From contig NZ_SAVB01000002.1 of the NCBI RefSeq assembly GCF_004022265.1, positions 186,001 to 250,000 on the forward strand: a stretch of DNA of 64,000 nucleotides, written 5' to 3'. The DNA comes from Paenirhodobacter ferrireducens. Lineage in GTDB: Bacteria > Pseudomonadota > Alphaproteobacteria > Rhodobacterales > Rhodobacteraceae. The translations under genes were made by a program, and so were the position numbers. Positions 45,757 to 54,426 of the stretch are shown here, in pieces. The notes beneath the pieces were generated by a model that was given only the letters and a program-made list of their open reading frames with translations, did no database searches and was not told the DNA's origin. Positions within the stretch are counted from its first letter, which is position 1, and each line of letters begins with the position of its first letter.

Positions 45757-46130
45757 GGTTGCGCGCCGCCCTCGCCCGGCTCTGGCACGAGCAGCGCCTC
45801 GTGGTCATCGCCTTTGCGCTGGCCGTGGGGCTGACCGCCTTCTTCGGCGGGCGGATGGTGGTGCGGGCACTCTATTGGTCGAACCCCGCGCATCACCGGC
45901 AGATGCCCGAGCCCTGGATGACGCCGGGCTATCTCGCGCGCAGCTGGCACCTGCCGAACGGCGCACTCGATGCGGTGCTGGGCCCCCGCGAGGGCGCGCG
46001 GCGCTCGCTCGAGGAGATCGCGCGCGACCGCGGCATTCCGGTGGCGCAGCTTCTGGATGAGCTGACGGCGGTGCTGCCGACACTCCCCCCGCTCGCCCCC
46101 GGCGCCGATCCGGACCAGCCGCCGAAATGA
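45753..46130 (+). CDS. conserved hypothetical single-pass membrane protein
   Basis: A 125-aa protein starting in an ATGA overlap with the VWA gene. After a short basic N-terminus, one hydrophobic helix (LVVIAFALAVGLTAFFGG, about 16-33) anchors it. The remainder (HHRQMPEPWMTPGYLARSWH) looks periplasmic and ends with a Pro-rich tail. R-R-S-L-E-E-I-A-R-D-R-G-I-P-V resembles a LysM- or HTH-like helix pair but is too short to call. It overlaps the DedA gene by ATGA. Function unknown. Confidence 0.7.
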   Translation: MRLRAALARLWHEQRLVVIAFALAVGLTAFFGGRMVVRALYWSNPAHHRQMPEPWMTPGYLARSWHLPNGALDAVLGPREGARRSLEEIARDRGIPVAQLLDELTAVLPTLPPLAPGADPDQPPK

Positions 46131-46738
46131 GCCTCGCCGACCTGTCCGACTGGTTCCTCGCACAGCTGCCGCTCTACGGGCCGGTGCTGCTCGGGCTGAC
46201 CACCTTCCTCAGCTGTCTGGCGCTGCCGGTGCCCTCGTCACTGATGATGATCGCGGCGGGCGCCTTCGTCGCCTCGGGTGACCTGTCGCTGCCGATGGTG
46301 GCCGCAGCCGCCTATGCCGGCGCGGTGGCAGGTGACCAGCTGGGTTTCCTGCTCGGTCGCCGCGCCGGGAACTTCCTGCCGGCACCGGGCACGCGGCGCG
46401 GCGATCTGATCGCCTCGGCGATGGCGAGCCTGCGCCGGCGCGGCACCGTCACGGTCTTCCTCAGCCGCTGGCTGTTCTCCGCGCTCGGCCCCTGGGTGAA
46501 CCTTGCCGCGGGCGCCTCGGGCTTTGCCCATCCGCGCTTCGCCCTTGCCGATCTGCTGGGCGAGGCACTCTGGGTCGCGGCCTATGTCGGGCTGGGCATC
46601 GTCTTCGGGGCGAACCTGCAGGCGGCGGCCGATCTTGCGGCAAACGCCGTGGGTTTCCTCGGCGCCGGCGCCGCGGCCCTCGCCCTTGGCGCGTGGCTGT
46701 GGCATGCGCTGCGCGCGAACGCGCGCGGCGGCGCTTGA
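46127..46738 (+). CDS. DedA-family membrane protein (VTT domain)
   Basis: A 203-aa integral membrane protein with five or six helices. The DedA pattern is visible in the N-terminal F-L-S-C-L-A-L-P-V-P-S re-entrant loop, G-A-V-A-G-D-Q-L-G-F-L-L-G-R and F-L-S-R-W-L-F-S-A-L-G-P-W. DedA proteins are required for membrane homeostasis, and some flip undecaprenyl phosphate or phosphatidylethanolamine. This specific role is inferred from the family. It overlaps the preceding gene by ATGA. Confidence 0.88.
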   Translation: MSLADLSDWFLAQLPLYGPVLLGLTTFLSCLALPVPSSLMMIAAGAFVASGDLSLPMVAAAAYAGAVAGDQLGFLLGRRAGNFLPAPGTRRGDLIASAMASLRRRGTVTVFLSRWLFSALGPWVNLAAGASGFAHPRFALADLLGEALWVAAYVGLGIVFGANLQAAADLAANAVGFLGAGAAALALGAWLWHALRANARGGA

Positions 46739-46769
46739 CGCCCCCGGCCCAAGTCCCCACATCGGCCCC

Positions 46770-47450
46770 ATGTTGCTGCGCCTTCTGCCCATCCTGCTGA
46801 TGCTCGCCTATGGCCTCGCGCTGTGGCAGTTTTCCGCACGCAGCCTTGCCCGCTCGCTCGACGCGAAATCGCGCCGGCTGAACGACAGCCGCCTCGCCCC
46901 GGTGCTCCACCGCCTCGCCGCCGCGCTTGGCGTCGCCACCGTGCCCGTCCATGTCTACGAGGTCGAGGCGGTGAACGGCCTTGCCGCCCCCGACGGCCGC
47001 GTCTTCCTGACCGAGGGGTTCCTGCGCCTGTACCGCGAGGGTCGGGTCAGCGCCGAGGAGATCGGCGCCGTCATCGCGCACGAACTGGGCCATGTCGCGC
47101 GCGGCCATGCCCGGCGGCGGATGATCGACTTCACCGGACAGAACGCCCTGCGCGCCGTGCTGACCGGCGTTCTCGGCCGGATGATCCCCTTCGCCGGCGT
47201 CTGGATCGCCAACACGCTGACCACGGCCCTTGCCGCGAAACTCAGCCGCCGCGACGAGTTCGAGGCCGATGAATTTGCCACCGCGCTGCTGATCAAGGCG
47301 GGCTATGGCGCCGGCCCGCAGATCGCGCTGTTCGAGAAGCTCGAAGCGCTGACCGGGGCGACAGCGATGCCCGCCTGGCTCGCCACCCACCCGGCCGCGC
47401 CCGAGCGCATCGCCGCGATCCGCCGTCATCTCGCCCGCTGGCAGGGTTAA
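46770..47450 (+). CDS. M48-family zinc metalloprotease
   Basis: A 226-aa protease with an N-terminal membrane anchor or signal (MLLRLLPILLMLAYGLAL). The zinc motif is H104-E-L-G-H108, with the third ligand in R-D-E-F-E-A-D-E-F. M48 proteins such as HtpX, BepA and LoiP act in membrane and envelope protein quality control. This one is short and lacks TPR repeats, so it is closest to the stand-alone type. It starts 31 bases after the DedA gene. Confidence 0.88.
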   Translation: MLLRLLPILLMLAYGLALWQFSARSLARSLDAKSRRLNDSRLAPVLHRLAAALGVATVPVHVYEVEAVNGLAAPDGRVFLTEGFLRLYREGRVSAEEIGAVIAHELGHVARGHARRRMIDFTGQNALRAVLTGVLGRMIPFAGVWIANTLTTALAAKLSRRDEFEADEFATALLIKAGYGAGPQIALFEKLEALTGATAMPAWLATHPAAPERIAAIRRHLARWQG

Positions 47451-47503
47451 TCCCTTACCTTCGGCCGTTTTGCCCGCTAGTCTCGGAAAAAACCGGGGCC
47501 CGC

Positions 47504-48745
47504 ATGACCGCAGATCAGCCGCAGACAGAGGAGGCGCGCCGCGTGCGCCGGCGCCGGGTGTTCTACATCCCGGGCTATGACCCGATCCACCCGCGCCGCT
47601 ACCGCGAGCTTTACCGCAAGGAAGGCGCCGCGCAGGCCGGGATCTCGGGCTATGAGATCGCGCTCGCCCCAAAGCGTGGCGGCGGCCCCTATGGCTGGCG
47701 CGTGCAGTCGGTGCAGGCGGGCGAGACGGTCGAGGCCGCGGTCGAGGTGCTGGTCTGGTCCGACATCGTGCGCGACAGCATGGGCGCCTCGATCCCCGAA
47801 ACCTATGCGCAGCTTCTCCGCACCGCCTGGGCCTATATCGGCTCGGGCGCGCTGTTTCGCCTGATGCGGCTGCGCAAGGGGCCGATCATCGCCGCGCTCT
47901 ACCCGATCTTCGCCCTGCTGGCCCAGGCCCTTGTCGGCGCGCTGCTCGGCTGGGCCATCGCGGCCGCGCTGCTGGCGCTGTTGCCGCCCTTCCCGTTCCG
48001 GGCCCTTGCGGGACTGGCCGTCGGCGCCGCCGTGCTGGCCCTCACGCTGCGCTGGTTCCGGGCGAAGGACGGCAAGTTCTACGCCTATTACCTGATGCAC
48101 GACTATGCCTTCACCGCGCGGTGGGGCGGCGCCAACCCGCCGCGCCTCGAGGCGCGGATGGCCGACTTCGCCGACACCATCGCACAGGCCCTGACCGAGG
48201 ACTGGGACGAGGTGCTGGTCGTCGGCCACAGCTCGGGCGCGCATCTCGCCGTCTCGATCCTCTCCGACCTGATCCGCTCGGGCCGCGTGCCCGCCACGGG
48301 CCCGGCGCTCGCCTTCCTCTCGCTCGGCCAGGTCGTGCCGATGGTCAGTTTCCTGCCCCGCGCCACCCGGCTGCGCGCCGACCTCGCCTTCCTTGGCGCG
48401 CGGCCCGAACTGACCTGGGTCGATGTCACCGCGCCGGGCGACGGTTGTGCCTTTGCGCTGTGCGATCCGGTCAAGGTGACGGGCGTCGCACCGCCCGAGC
48501 AATTCCAGCCGCTGATCCTGTCGGCGGCCTTCACCCAGACCCTCAGCCCCGAACGCTGGAAGGCGCTGCGCTGGCGCTTCTTCCGGCTGCATTTCCAGTA
48601 TCTGTGTGCCTTCGACCGGCCCGGCGACTACGATTACTTCCGCATCACCGCCGGCCCGCAGACGCTGGCCGAGCGCTTCCGCGACCGCCCCCCGTCAAAA
48701 AGCCGCATTGAGCGTGCCGGGAACCGCTTTACCACGATCGCATGA
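47504..48745 (+). CDS. alpha/beta-hydrolase-like protein with two membrane helices
   Basis: A 413-aa protein. Near the N-terminus, V-F-Y-I-P-G-Y-D-P-I-H-P-R-R-Y looks like the oxyanion strand of an alpha/beta hydrolase. Two hydrophobic helices (about 125-185) form a hairpin inserted in the domain. The nucleophile elbow is V-V-G-H-S-S-G-A-H-L near residues 240-248. Later conserved parts include D-V-T-A-P-G-D-G (possible acid) and LHFQYLCAFDRPGDYDYF. The substrate is unknown. Its stop overlaps the P450 start by ATGA, so the two are translated together. Confidence 0.75.
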   Translation: MTADQPQTEEARRVRRRRVFYIPGYDPIHPRRYRELYRKEGAAQAGISGYEIALAPKRGGGPYGWRVQSVQAGETVEAAVEVLVWSDIVRDSMGASIPETYAQLLRTAWAYIGSGALFRLMRLRKGPIIAALYPIFALLAQALVGALLGWAIAAALLALLPPFPFRALAGLAVGAAVLALTLRWFRAKDGKFYAYYLMHDYAFTARWGGANPPRLEARMADFADTIAQALTEDWDEVLVVGHSSGAHLAVSILSDLIRSGRVPATGPALAFLSLGQVVPMVSFLPRATRLRADLAFLGARPELTWVDVTAPGDGCAFALCDPVKVTGVAPPEQFQPLILSAAFTQTLSPERWKALRWRFFRLHFQYLCAFDRPGDYDYFRITAGPQTLAERFRDRPPSKSRIERAGNRFTTIA

Positions 48746-50151
48746 CCGCACCGCTGCCCCCGAAACCCGCCCCTCGCCCCGACAAGGTGTCGCTCTGGCG
48801 TTATTTCCGCCTGTTCCGCGCCGATATCCTCTCGGCCCAGCCCGCGCGGCTCTACCGCGCCTGGATGGCCGAGTTCCGCACCCCCTTCTTCCGCTCCTTC
48901 CTGTGCAACGACCCCGCGCTTGTCGCCCGGGTGCTGAAGGAGCGGCCGATGGATTTCCCGAAATCCGACCGGGTGCGCGAGGGGCTGGCGCCGCTGCTGC
49001 GCGACAGCGTGTTCCTGACCAATGGCGAGACCTGGCTGCGCCAGCGCCGGATCATCGACCCGGCCTTCGAGGGCGGACGCCTGCGCGACACCTTCCCCGC
49101 GATGTGGGAGGCGGGCCAGGCCTGCGTCGCCAGACTTCGTGCAAAGATCGGCCCGGAACCGATTGAAATCGAATCGGAAACATCGCATGCCGCAGCCGAT
49201 GTGATCTTCCGCACCCTGTTCTCGATCCCGATCGAGGATGCCACTGCCTCGGCCGTCTTCCACGAGTTCCGCACCCATCAGAACGCCTCGCCGGTGGTCA
49301 ATCTCGGCGCGCTGCTGCCGCTGCCGCGCTGGTTCCCCCGCTTTCACTCGCGCGCGACGAAACGCACCGCCGCCCGGATCCGCACCCTGATCGAGCAGCT
49401 CACTGCCGCCCGCGCGGCCGAGATCGCGGCGGGCACCGCGCCCGATGACCTCGCGACAAAGATCATGACCACCCCCGATCCGGTGACGGGCGCCCGCTTC
49501 GGCACCGCCGAGATGGTCGATCAGGTGGCGATCTTCTTCCTCGCCGGGCACGAGACCTCGGCCTCGGCACTCGCCTGGTCGCTCTATCTGCTTGCTCAGA
49601 ACCCCGACTGGCAGGACCGGGTTGCGGCCGAGGCCGATGCGGTCATTGGCGAGGAAATCCCTTATTTCTCAATCCTGAACCGGCTGAAGCTCAGCCGGGC
49701 GGTGTTCCGCGAGGCACTGCGGCTCTACCCGCCGGTGCCGATGTTCGTGCGCGAGGCGCGTTGCCCCGAGACCTTCCGCGAGCGACCTGTGCCGAGGGGC
49801 GCGCAGGTGGTGATCAGCCCCTGGCACCTGCACCGGCACGAACGGATCTGGCACAACCCCGATGGTTTCGACCCGGCCCGCTGGGACAGCGAGAACGGCA
49901 AGGAGGCGCAGCGCTGCGCCTATATCCCGTTCTCGACCGGCCCGCGGGTCTGTCCGGGCGCCGGCTTTGCCATGGCCGAGGGGCCGCTGCTGCTGTCGCT
50001 GCTCATCCGCGCCTTCCGCTTCGAGACGGTGGCGGGCGCGGTGCCGGTGCCGGTCGCGCATCTGACGGTGCGCGGCAAGGACGGCATCCGGCTGCGGCTG
50101 AGCCCGCGCGAGGGGGCAGGCAGCCCCCCCTGTCGCGCTCACAGCCCGTAG
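48742..50151 (+). CDS. cytochrome P450
   Basis: A 469-aa soluble P450. The heme thiolate is Cys404 in F-S-T-G-P-R-V-C-P-G-A-G. The I-helix is F-F-L-A-G-H-E-T-S-A-S-A-L; the K-helix E-x-x-R is E-A-L-R-L-Y-P-P. It hydroxylates an unknown hydrophobic substrate and needs a ferredoxin/reductase pair not encoded here. The family resembles fatty-acid or lipid P450s of alphaproteobacteria, but I cannot name the substrate. Its 3' end overlaps the convergent carboxypeptidase by 13 bases. Confidence 0.92.
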   Translation: MTAPLPPKPAPRPDKVSLWRYFRLFRADILSAQPARLYRAWMAEFRTPFFRSFLCNDPALVARVLKERPMDFPKSDRVREGLAPLLRDSVFLTNGETWLRQRRIIDPAFEGGRLRDTFPAMWEAGQACVARLRAKIGPEPIEIESETSHAAADVIFRTLFSIPIEDATASAVFHEFRTHQNASPVVNLGALLPLPRWFPRFHSRATKRTAARIRTLIEQLTAARAAEIAAGTAPDDLATKIMTTPDPVTGARFGTAEMVDQVAIFFLAGHETSASALAWSLYLLAQNPDWQDRVAAEADAVIGEEIPYFSILNRLKLSRAVFREALRLYPPVPMFVREARCPETFRERPVPRGAQVVISPWHLHRHERIWHNPDGFDPARWDSENGKEAQRCAYIPFSTGPRVCPGAGFAMAEGPLLLSLLIRAFRFETVAGAVPVPVAHLTVRGKDGIRLRLSPREGAGSPPCRAHSP

Positions 50152-51608
50152 ATCGCGCCGAATTTCGCCTCGAGGTAATCGAGCAGCGGGCCTTCCGTCG
50201 GGGCAAAGCCGCAGGCCGCCTCGATCGTCTCGACCGGCGGGCGCAGCCCGCCGTGGCGATGCAGGCTCTCGCGCAGCCATTCGGTCGCGGGCCGCGCCGA
50301 GCCACCGGCCAGCGAGGCGTCGAGATCGGGGAGTGCCGCGCGCAGCGTCTGGTGCAGGCAGCCGGCATAGACATTGCCAAGCGCATAGGTCGGGAAATAG
50401 CCGAAGAGCCCCACCGCCCAATGCACGTCCTGCAAGAACCCCTGCGAGGGCGTGGGCACCGCAACGCCGAAATCCTGTTCGAACCGCGCGTTCCAGGCCT
50501 CCTCGAGGTCGTCGACCGCAAGCCGCCCGGCGATCAGCTCGCGCTCGAGATCGAAGCGCATCATGATGTGCAGGTTGTAATGCAGCTCGTCCGCCTCGGT
50601 GCGGATGAAGCCCGGGGTGACGCGGTTCACGCAGGCATGGAAGGCCTCGGGCGTGCGGATGCCGAAATCGCCGAAGGCCTCGGTCATGCGCTGATAGAGC
50701 CAGCCGGTGAAGGCGGCCGAGCGGCCGATCTGGTTCTCGAAGATCCGGCTCTGGCTTTCGTGCACGCCCATCGACACGCCATGCCCCATCGGAGTGAAGG
50801 CGTATTCCTCGTCGATGCCGAGCTCATAGCAGGCGTGGCCGGTCTCGTGGATCGTCGAGTAGAGGCAGTTGAACGGATCGCTTTCGACCACGCGGGTGGT
50901 GATGCGCACGTCGCGCCCCGAGCCCGAGGAGAAGGGATGCACCGCGATGTCGAGCCGGCCGCAGCTCCAGTCATAGCCGAAGGCCGAGGCGCAGATCCGG
51001 GCGAGACGCAGCTGTGCCGCCTCGGGGAAGACCTGATCGAGCACCGGCGGGCGGAATTCGGCGCCGAGCACCCGCTCGCGCAGCGCCACAAGCCGCGGCC
51101 GCATCCGGTCGAACATCGCACCAAGGGAACGGTGGGTCGCGCCGGGCTCGTAATCGTCAAGGAGCGCATCGTAAAGATCGCCCTCGGCCAGGCATTCGGC
51201 CTCCTCGCGCTTCAGCGCCAGCACCTGTTTCAGCACCGGCACGAAGGCGGCGGGGTTTTCCTCGGCCCGCGCCTCGGCCCAGATGCCTTGCGACAGCGAG
51301 GTGAGGCGGGCCAGTTCCGTCGCCAGACGCGCGGGCACCCGGGTGTTGCGGTTGTAGCTGCGCCCGGCAAGGTCGAGGAAACGCGCCTCGAACGGCGTTT
51401 CCGCCTCGGCCCGGGCAAGCCAGTCCTCGATCCGCGGATCGGTGCGGCGGGCGTGCAGCACGGATTCGAGCGCGGCGGTCTCCTCGGCGCGCTGTTCGGC
51501 CGCGCCGCGGGGCATCACCGTCTCCTGGTCCCAGCCCAGCCGTTCGGCGATGCTGGCCAGTGCCTCGGTCTCGCGCTGGAACGCGACAAGCTCCTGAAAT
51601 GCCGTCAT
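50139..51608 (-). CDS. M32-family metallocarboxypeptidase
   Basis: A 489-aa zinc carboxypeptidase. The active-site H254-E-T-G-H258 lies in S-T-I-H-E-T-G-H-A, with further M32 motifs D-V-R-I-T-T-R, G-V-H-E-S-Q-S-R and F-I-R-T-E-A-D-E-L-H-Y. The start ATG at 51608 has a strong GGGGGGAG site. It removes C-terminal residues from peptides in the cytoplasm, giving a general peptide-turnover role. It overlaps the ctaA stop by ATGA. Confidence 0.93.
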   Translation of the reverse strand: MTAFQELVAFQRETEALASIAERLGWDQETVMPRGAAEQRAEETAALESVLHARRTDPRIEDWLARAEAETPFEARFLDLAGRSYNRNTRVPARLATELARLTSLSQGIWAEARAEENPAAFVPVLKQVLALKREEAECLAEGDLYDALLDDYEPGATHRSLGAMFDRMRPRLVALRERVLGAEFRPPVLDQVFPEAAQLRLARICASAFGYDWSCGRLDIAVHPFSSGSGRDVRITTRVVESDPFNCLYSTIHETGHACYELGIDEEYAFTPMGHGVSMGVHESQSRIFENQIGRSAAFTGWLYQRMTEAFGDFGIRTPEAFHACVNRVTPGFIRTEADELHYNLHIMMRFDLERELIAGRLAVDDLEEAWNARFEQDFGVAVPTPSQGFLQDVHWAVGLFGYFPTYALGNVYAGCLHQTLRAALPDLDASLAGGSARPATEWLRESLHRHGGLRPPVETIEAACGFAPTEGPLLDYLEAKFGAIYGL

Positions 51609-52756
51609 CTTGCTCCCCCCCTGATGGATTGCACCTGCGGGTATCGCGCGAGGAAACGCGCGCGCAGGATGAGAACGAAGGCCATCACCGCGCCCAGCTG
51701 ATGCGCAAGGCCAAGCGCCATCGGCGCGGCATGGATCAGCGTGACGATGCCAAGCGCCACCTGCACCAGCAGCCAGGCGCCCATCCAGGCGAAGGCGGTG
51801 CGGGTCGCGCCATGGGCCGCGCGGCGGCCGCGCAGCGCGGTGACCGCGCCGAAGATCAGCACGAGATAGCCGATCATCCGGTGGTCGAACTGCACCAGCC
51901 CCGGGTCTTCGAAGAAGTTGCGCCACAGCGGCGAAAGCGAGAACGGCTCGGGCGGTAGGAATTGCCCGCCCATCAGCGGCCAGTCGGTGAAGCCGCGCCC
52001 GGCGTCGATGCCGGCGACCAGCGCGCCAAGCAGCACCTGCAGGAAGGCGAGATGCAGCACCCCCGTCGCCATGCCGAACAGCCGCGGCTCGGCCAGACGG
52101 CGGGCCTGCAAAAGCTCGGCCTCGCTGCGGCCCAGCAGCAGCGCATACCAGGCGATCAGGCCGAGGATGGTGAAGCCGATGCCGAGATGCACGGCGAGGC
52201 GATAAGAGGCGACCGAGGTCATCCCCTCGCCCAGCCCCGAGCTGACCATCCACCAGCCGATCGCGCCCTGCAGCCCGCCGAGCACGCCCAGACCGAAGAG
52301 CCGCAGCCCCCAGCCCTTCGGGATCCGCCGCGTCAGCGCAAAGCCCGCAAAGCCCGCCGCCCAGACAAGGCCGATCATCCGGCCAAGCGCGCGATGCGCC
52401 CATTCCCACCAATAGATCGCCTTGAACCCGGCCAGATCCATCGTCGCATTCGCCAGCGCGAATTGCGGCGTCGCCCGGTATTTGCCAAATTCGGCCTGCC
52501 AGTCGGCCTCGTTCAGCGGCGGCACCATGCCGGTGACGGGTTTCCATTCGGTGATCGAGAGCCCCGCATCGCTGAGCCGGGTCGCGCCGCCAAGCGCGAT
52601 CATCGTCGCGACCAGCGCGAAAAGCGCGAACAGCCAGACCCGGATCGCGGCGCGCGCGCCCTTCGGGCGGGCGTCGATCAGCCCGCCCCTGGGGGCGGTG
52701 GGGATGGCAGGCTTTTCGGCGCCGACCTCTTCGAAGATGCTGCGTTTGGGGCTCAT
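51605..52756 (-). CDS. ctaA: heme A synthase CtaA
   Basis: A 383-aa, eight-helix inner-membrane protein that oxidises heme O to heme A for aa3-type oxidases. Features are the N-terminal G-G-A-T-R-L-S-D-A-G-L-S-I-T-E-W-K-P motif with the conserved Glu, His in W-W-E-W-A-H-R-A-L-G-R, V-H-L-G-I-G, F-D-H-R-M-I-G-Y and A-H-Q-L-G-A, all candidate heme ligands. It matches the alphaproteobacterial type 2 form. It is usually near cox genes but here stands with a peptidase. Confidence 0.94.
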   Translation of the reverse strand: MSPKRSIFEEVGAEKPAIPTAPRGGLIDARPKGARAAIRVWLFALFALVATMIALGGATRLSDAGLSITEWKPVTGMVPPLNEADWQAEFGKYRATPQFALANATMDLAGFKAIYWWEWAHRALGRMIGLVWAAGFAGFALTRRIPKGWGLRLFGLGVLGGLQGAIGWWMVSSGLGEGMTSVASYRLAVHLGIGFTILGLIAWYALLLGRSEAELLQARRLAEPRLFGMATGVLHLAFLQVLLGALVAGIDAGRGFTDWPLMGGQFLPPEPFSLSPLWRNFFEDPGLVQFDHRMIGYLVLIFGAVTALRGRRAAHGATRTAFAWMGAWLLVQVALGIVTLIHAAPMALGLAHQLGAVMAFVLILRARFLARYPQVQSIRGGAR

Positions 52757-52877
52757 GGGGGTCTCCGTCGTCTCGGCCCGACACTAGGCGGCGGCGACCG
52801 GGGCGGCAAGGGGGCGCGGCATCCCGCCCCGGCCCCGCCCGCCACCACCGAAGCCGCCCGGGCCTTGCCTTTTCACC

Positions 52878-52906
52878 TTGCCACCAAGACGCGCGCCCAA
52901 TAGAAG
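52878..52906 (+). promoter_or_regulatory. probable promoter of tig
   Basis: TTGCCA (52878-52883) and TAGAAG (52901-52906) are separated by 17 bases. A GCGCGC/GCGCGC hairpin (52927-52946) sits in the leader, just before an AGAGGAAA ribosome site and the tig ATG at 52968. Confidence 0.5.
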
Positions 52907-52967
52907 GGCGGCTGAAATTCGGAATTGCGCGCGTTACCGGGCGCGCCTTTGAGACAGAGGAAAACCC

Positions 52968-54302
52968 ATGCAGGTCACCGAGACCCTCAACGACGGCCTC
53001 AAGCGCGGCTACCAGATCACCGTCACCGCGGCCGAACTCGAGAAGACTGTCACCGAGAAGCTGCTCGAAGCGCAGCCCGAGATCGAGATGAAGGGCTTCC
53101 GCAAGGGCAAGGTGCCGATGGCGATGCTGCGCAAGCAGTTCGGCCCGCGCGTTCTGGGCGATGCGATGCAGGACGCCGTCGACGGCGCGATGAAAGAGCA
53201 TTTCGAGAAGACCGGCGACCGCCCGGCGATGCAGCCGAAGGTCGAGATGGAAGGCGGCGAGAACTGGAAGGAAGGCGATGACGTCATCGTCAACGTTTCC
53301 TACGAAGCGCTGCCGGAGATCCCGGAAGTCGACCTGAGCGACGTCAAGCTCGAGAAGCTGGTGGTGAAGGCCGAGGAGGCCGCCGTCGCCGAGGCGCTCG
53401 AAAACCTCGCCAAGACCGCGCAGAGCTTCGAAGACCGCCGCAAGGGCTCGAAGGCGAAAGAGGGCGACCAGGTCGTCATCGACTTCGAAGGCTTCCTCGG
53501 CGACGAGCCCTTCGAAGGCGGCAAGGGCGAGAAATACCCGCTCGTGCTCGGCTCGAACTCGTTCATCCCGGGCTTCGAGGATCAGCTCGTCGGCGCCAAG
53601 GCCGGTGACGATGTCGAAGTGAAGGTCACCTTCCCGGCCGAATACGGTGCGGCACATCTCGCGGGCCAGGAAGCCACCTTCAAGTGCCACGTGCACGAGG
53701 TGAAGGCACCGAAGGCGGCCGAGCTCGACGACGAGCTGGCGAAGAAGTTCGGCGCCGAAGACCTCGAAGGTCTGAAGAAGCAGATCGCCGAGCGTCTGGA
53801 AGCCGAATATCAAGGCGCGGCCCGCGCGATCCTGAAGCGCGGTCTGCTCGACGTGCTCGACGCGAAGGTCAAGTTCGACCTGCCGCCGTCGCTGGTCGAG
53901 GCTGAAGCCCATCAGATCGCCCACCAGCTCTATCACGAAGAGCACCCGGACGATCACGGCCACGACCACGGCGCGATGGAACCGACCGACGAGCACAACA
54001 AGCTCGCCGAGCGCCGCGTGCGCCTTGGCCTGCTGCTCGCCGAACTCGGCCGCAAGCAGGAAATCGAAGTGACCGACGCCGAGTTCACCCAGGCCGTGCT
54101 GAACCAGGCCCGCCAGTATCCGGGCCAGGAACGCGCCTTCTTCGAATTCGTGCAGCAGAACCCGCAGATGCAGCAGCAGCTGCGCGCCCCGATCTTCGAG
54201 GACAAGGTCGTCGACTTCATCGTCAACGGTGCCAAGGTCGCCGAGAAGGAAGTCTCGAAGGAAGACCTGCAGAAGGCCATCGAGGCTCTCGACGAGGTCT
54301 GA
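52968..54302 (+). CDS. tig: trigger factor Tig
   Basis: A 444-aa ribosome-associated chaperone and prolyl isomerase. The N-terminal ribosome-binding domain contains the signature G-F-R-K-G-K-V-P (about 42-49). The FKBP-like PPIase domain spans about 160-250 ([10 protein letters not shown]), then the helical C-domain. A His-rich loop ([12 protein letters not shown], about 325-336) is inserted in the C-domain and could bind metal. It is preceded by its own promoter and followed by a strong terminator. Confidence 0.95.
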   Translation: MQVTETLNDGLKRGYQITVTAAELEKTVTEKLLEAQPEIEMKGFRKGKVPMAMLRKQFGPRVLGDAMQDAVDGAMKEHFEKTGDRPAMQPKVEMEGGENWKEGDDVIVNVSYEALPEIPEVDLSDVKLEKLVVKAEEAAVAEALENLAKTAQSFEDRRKGSKAKEGDQVVIDFEGFLGDEPFEGGKGEKYPLVLGSNSFIPGFEDQLVGAKAGDDVEVKVTFPAEYGAAHLAGQEATFKCHVHEVKAPKAAELDDELAKKFGAEDLEGLKKQIAERLEAEYQGAARAILKRGLLDVLDAKVKFDLPPSLVEAEAHQIAHQLYHEEHPDDHGHDHGAMEPTDEHNKLAERRVRLGLLLAELGRKQEIEVTDAEFTQAVLNQARQYPGQERAFFEFVQQNPQMQQQLRAPIFEDKVVDFIVNGAKVAEKEVSKEDLQKAIEALDEV

Positions 54303-54325
54303 TCGACCCCCTCGACCGCATTCGG

Positions 54326-54350
54326 AAGGGCCGCCCCTCAGGCGGCCCTT
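54326..54350. terminator. terminator between tig and sulfotransferase genes
   Basis: The arms AAGGGCCGCC (54326-54335) and GGCGGCCCTT (54341-54350) pair over 10 bp around CCTCA, followed by TTGCTTTT on the plus strand. It ends tig; the convergent sulfotransferase gene may use it less efficiently. Confidence 0.8.
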
Positions 54351-54426
54351 TTGCTTTTCCACAACGGGCGGTGCCAATGCGCGCGCGCGGCGGTGGCCCC
54401 GGCCGCAATCTGCCGCTGCGGCCGTT

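Noticed and set aside
50139-54377. Single 1412-codon minus-strand frame joining the M32 peptidase with upstream sequence
   Set aside because: Only the first part (50139-51608) has a start with a ribosome site and M32 motifs. The rest is antisense to trigger factor or out of frame with ctaA.
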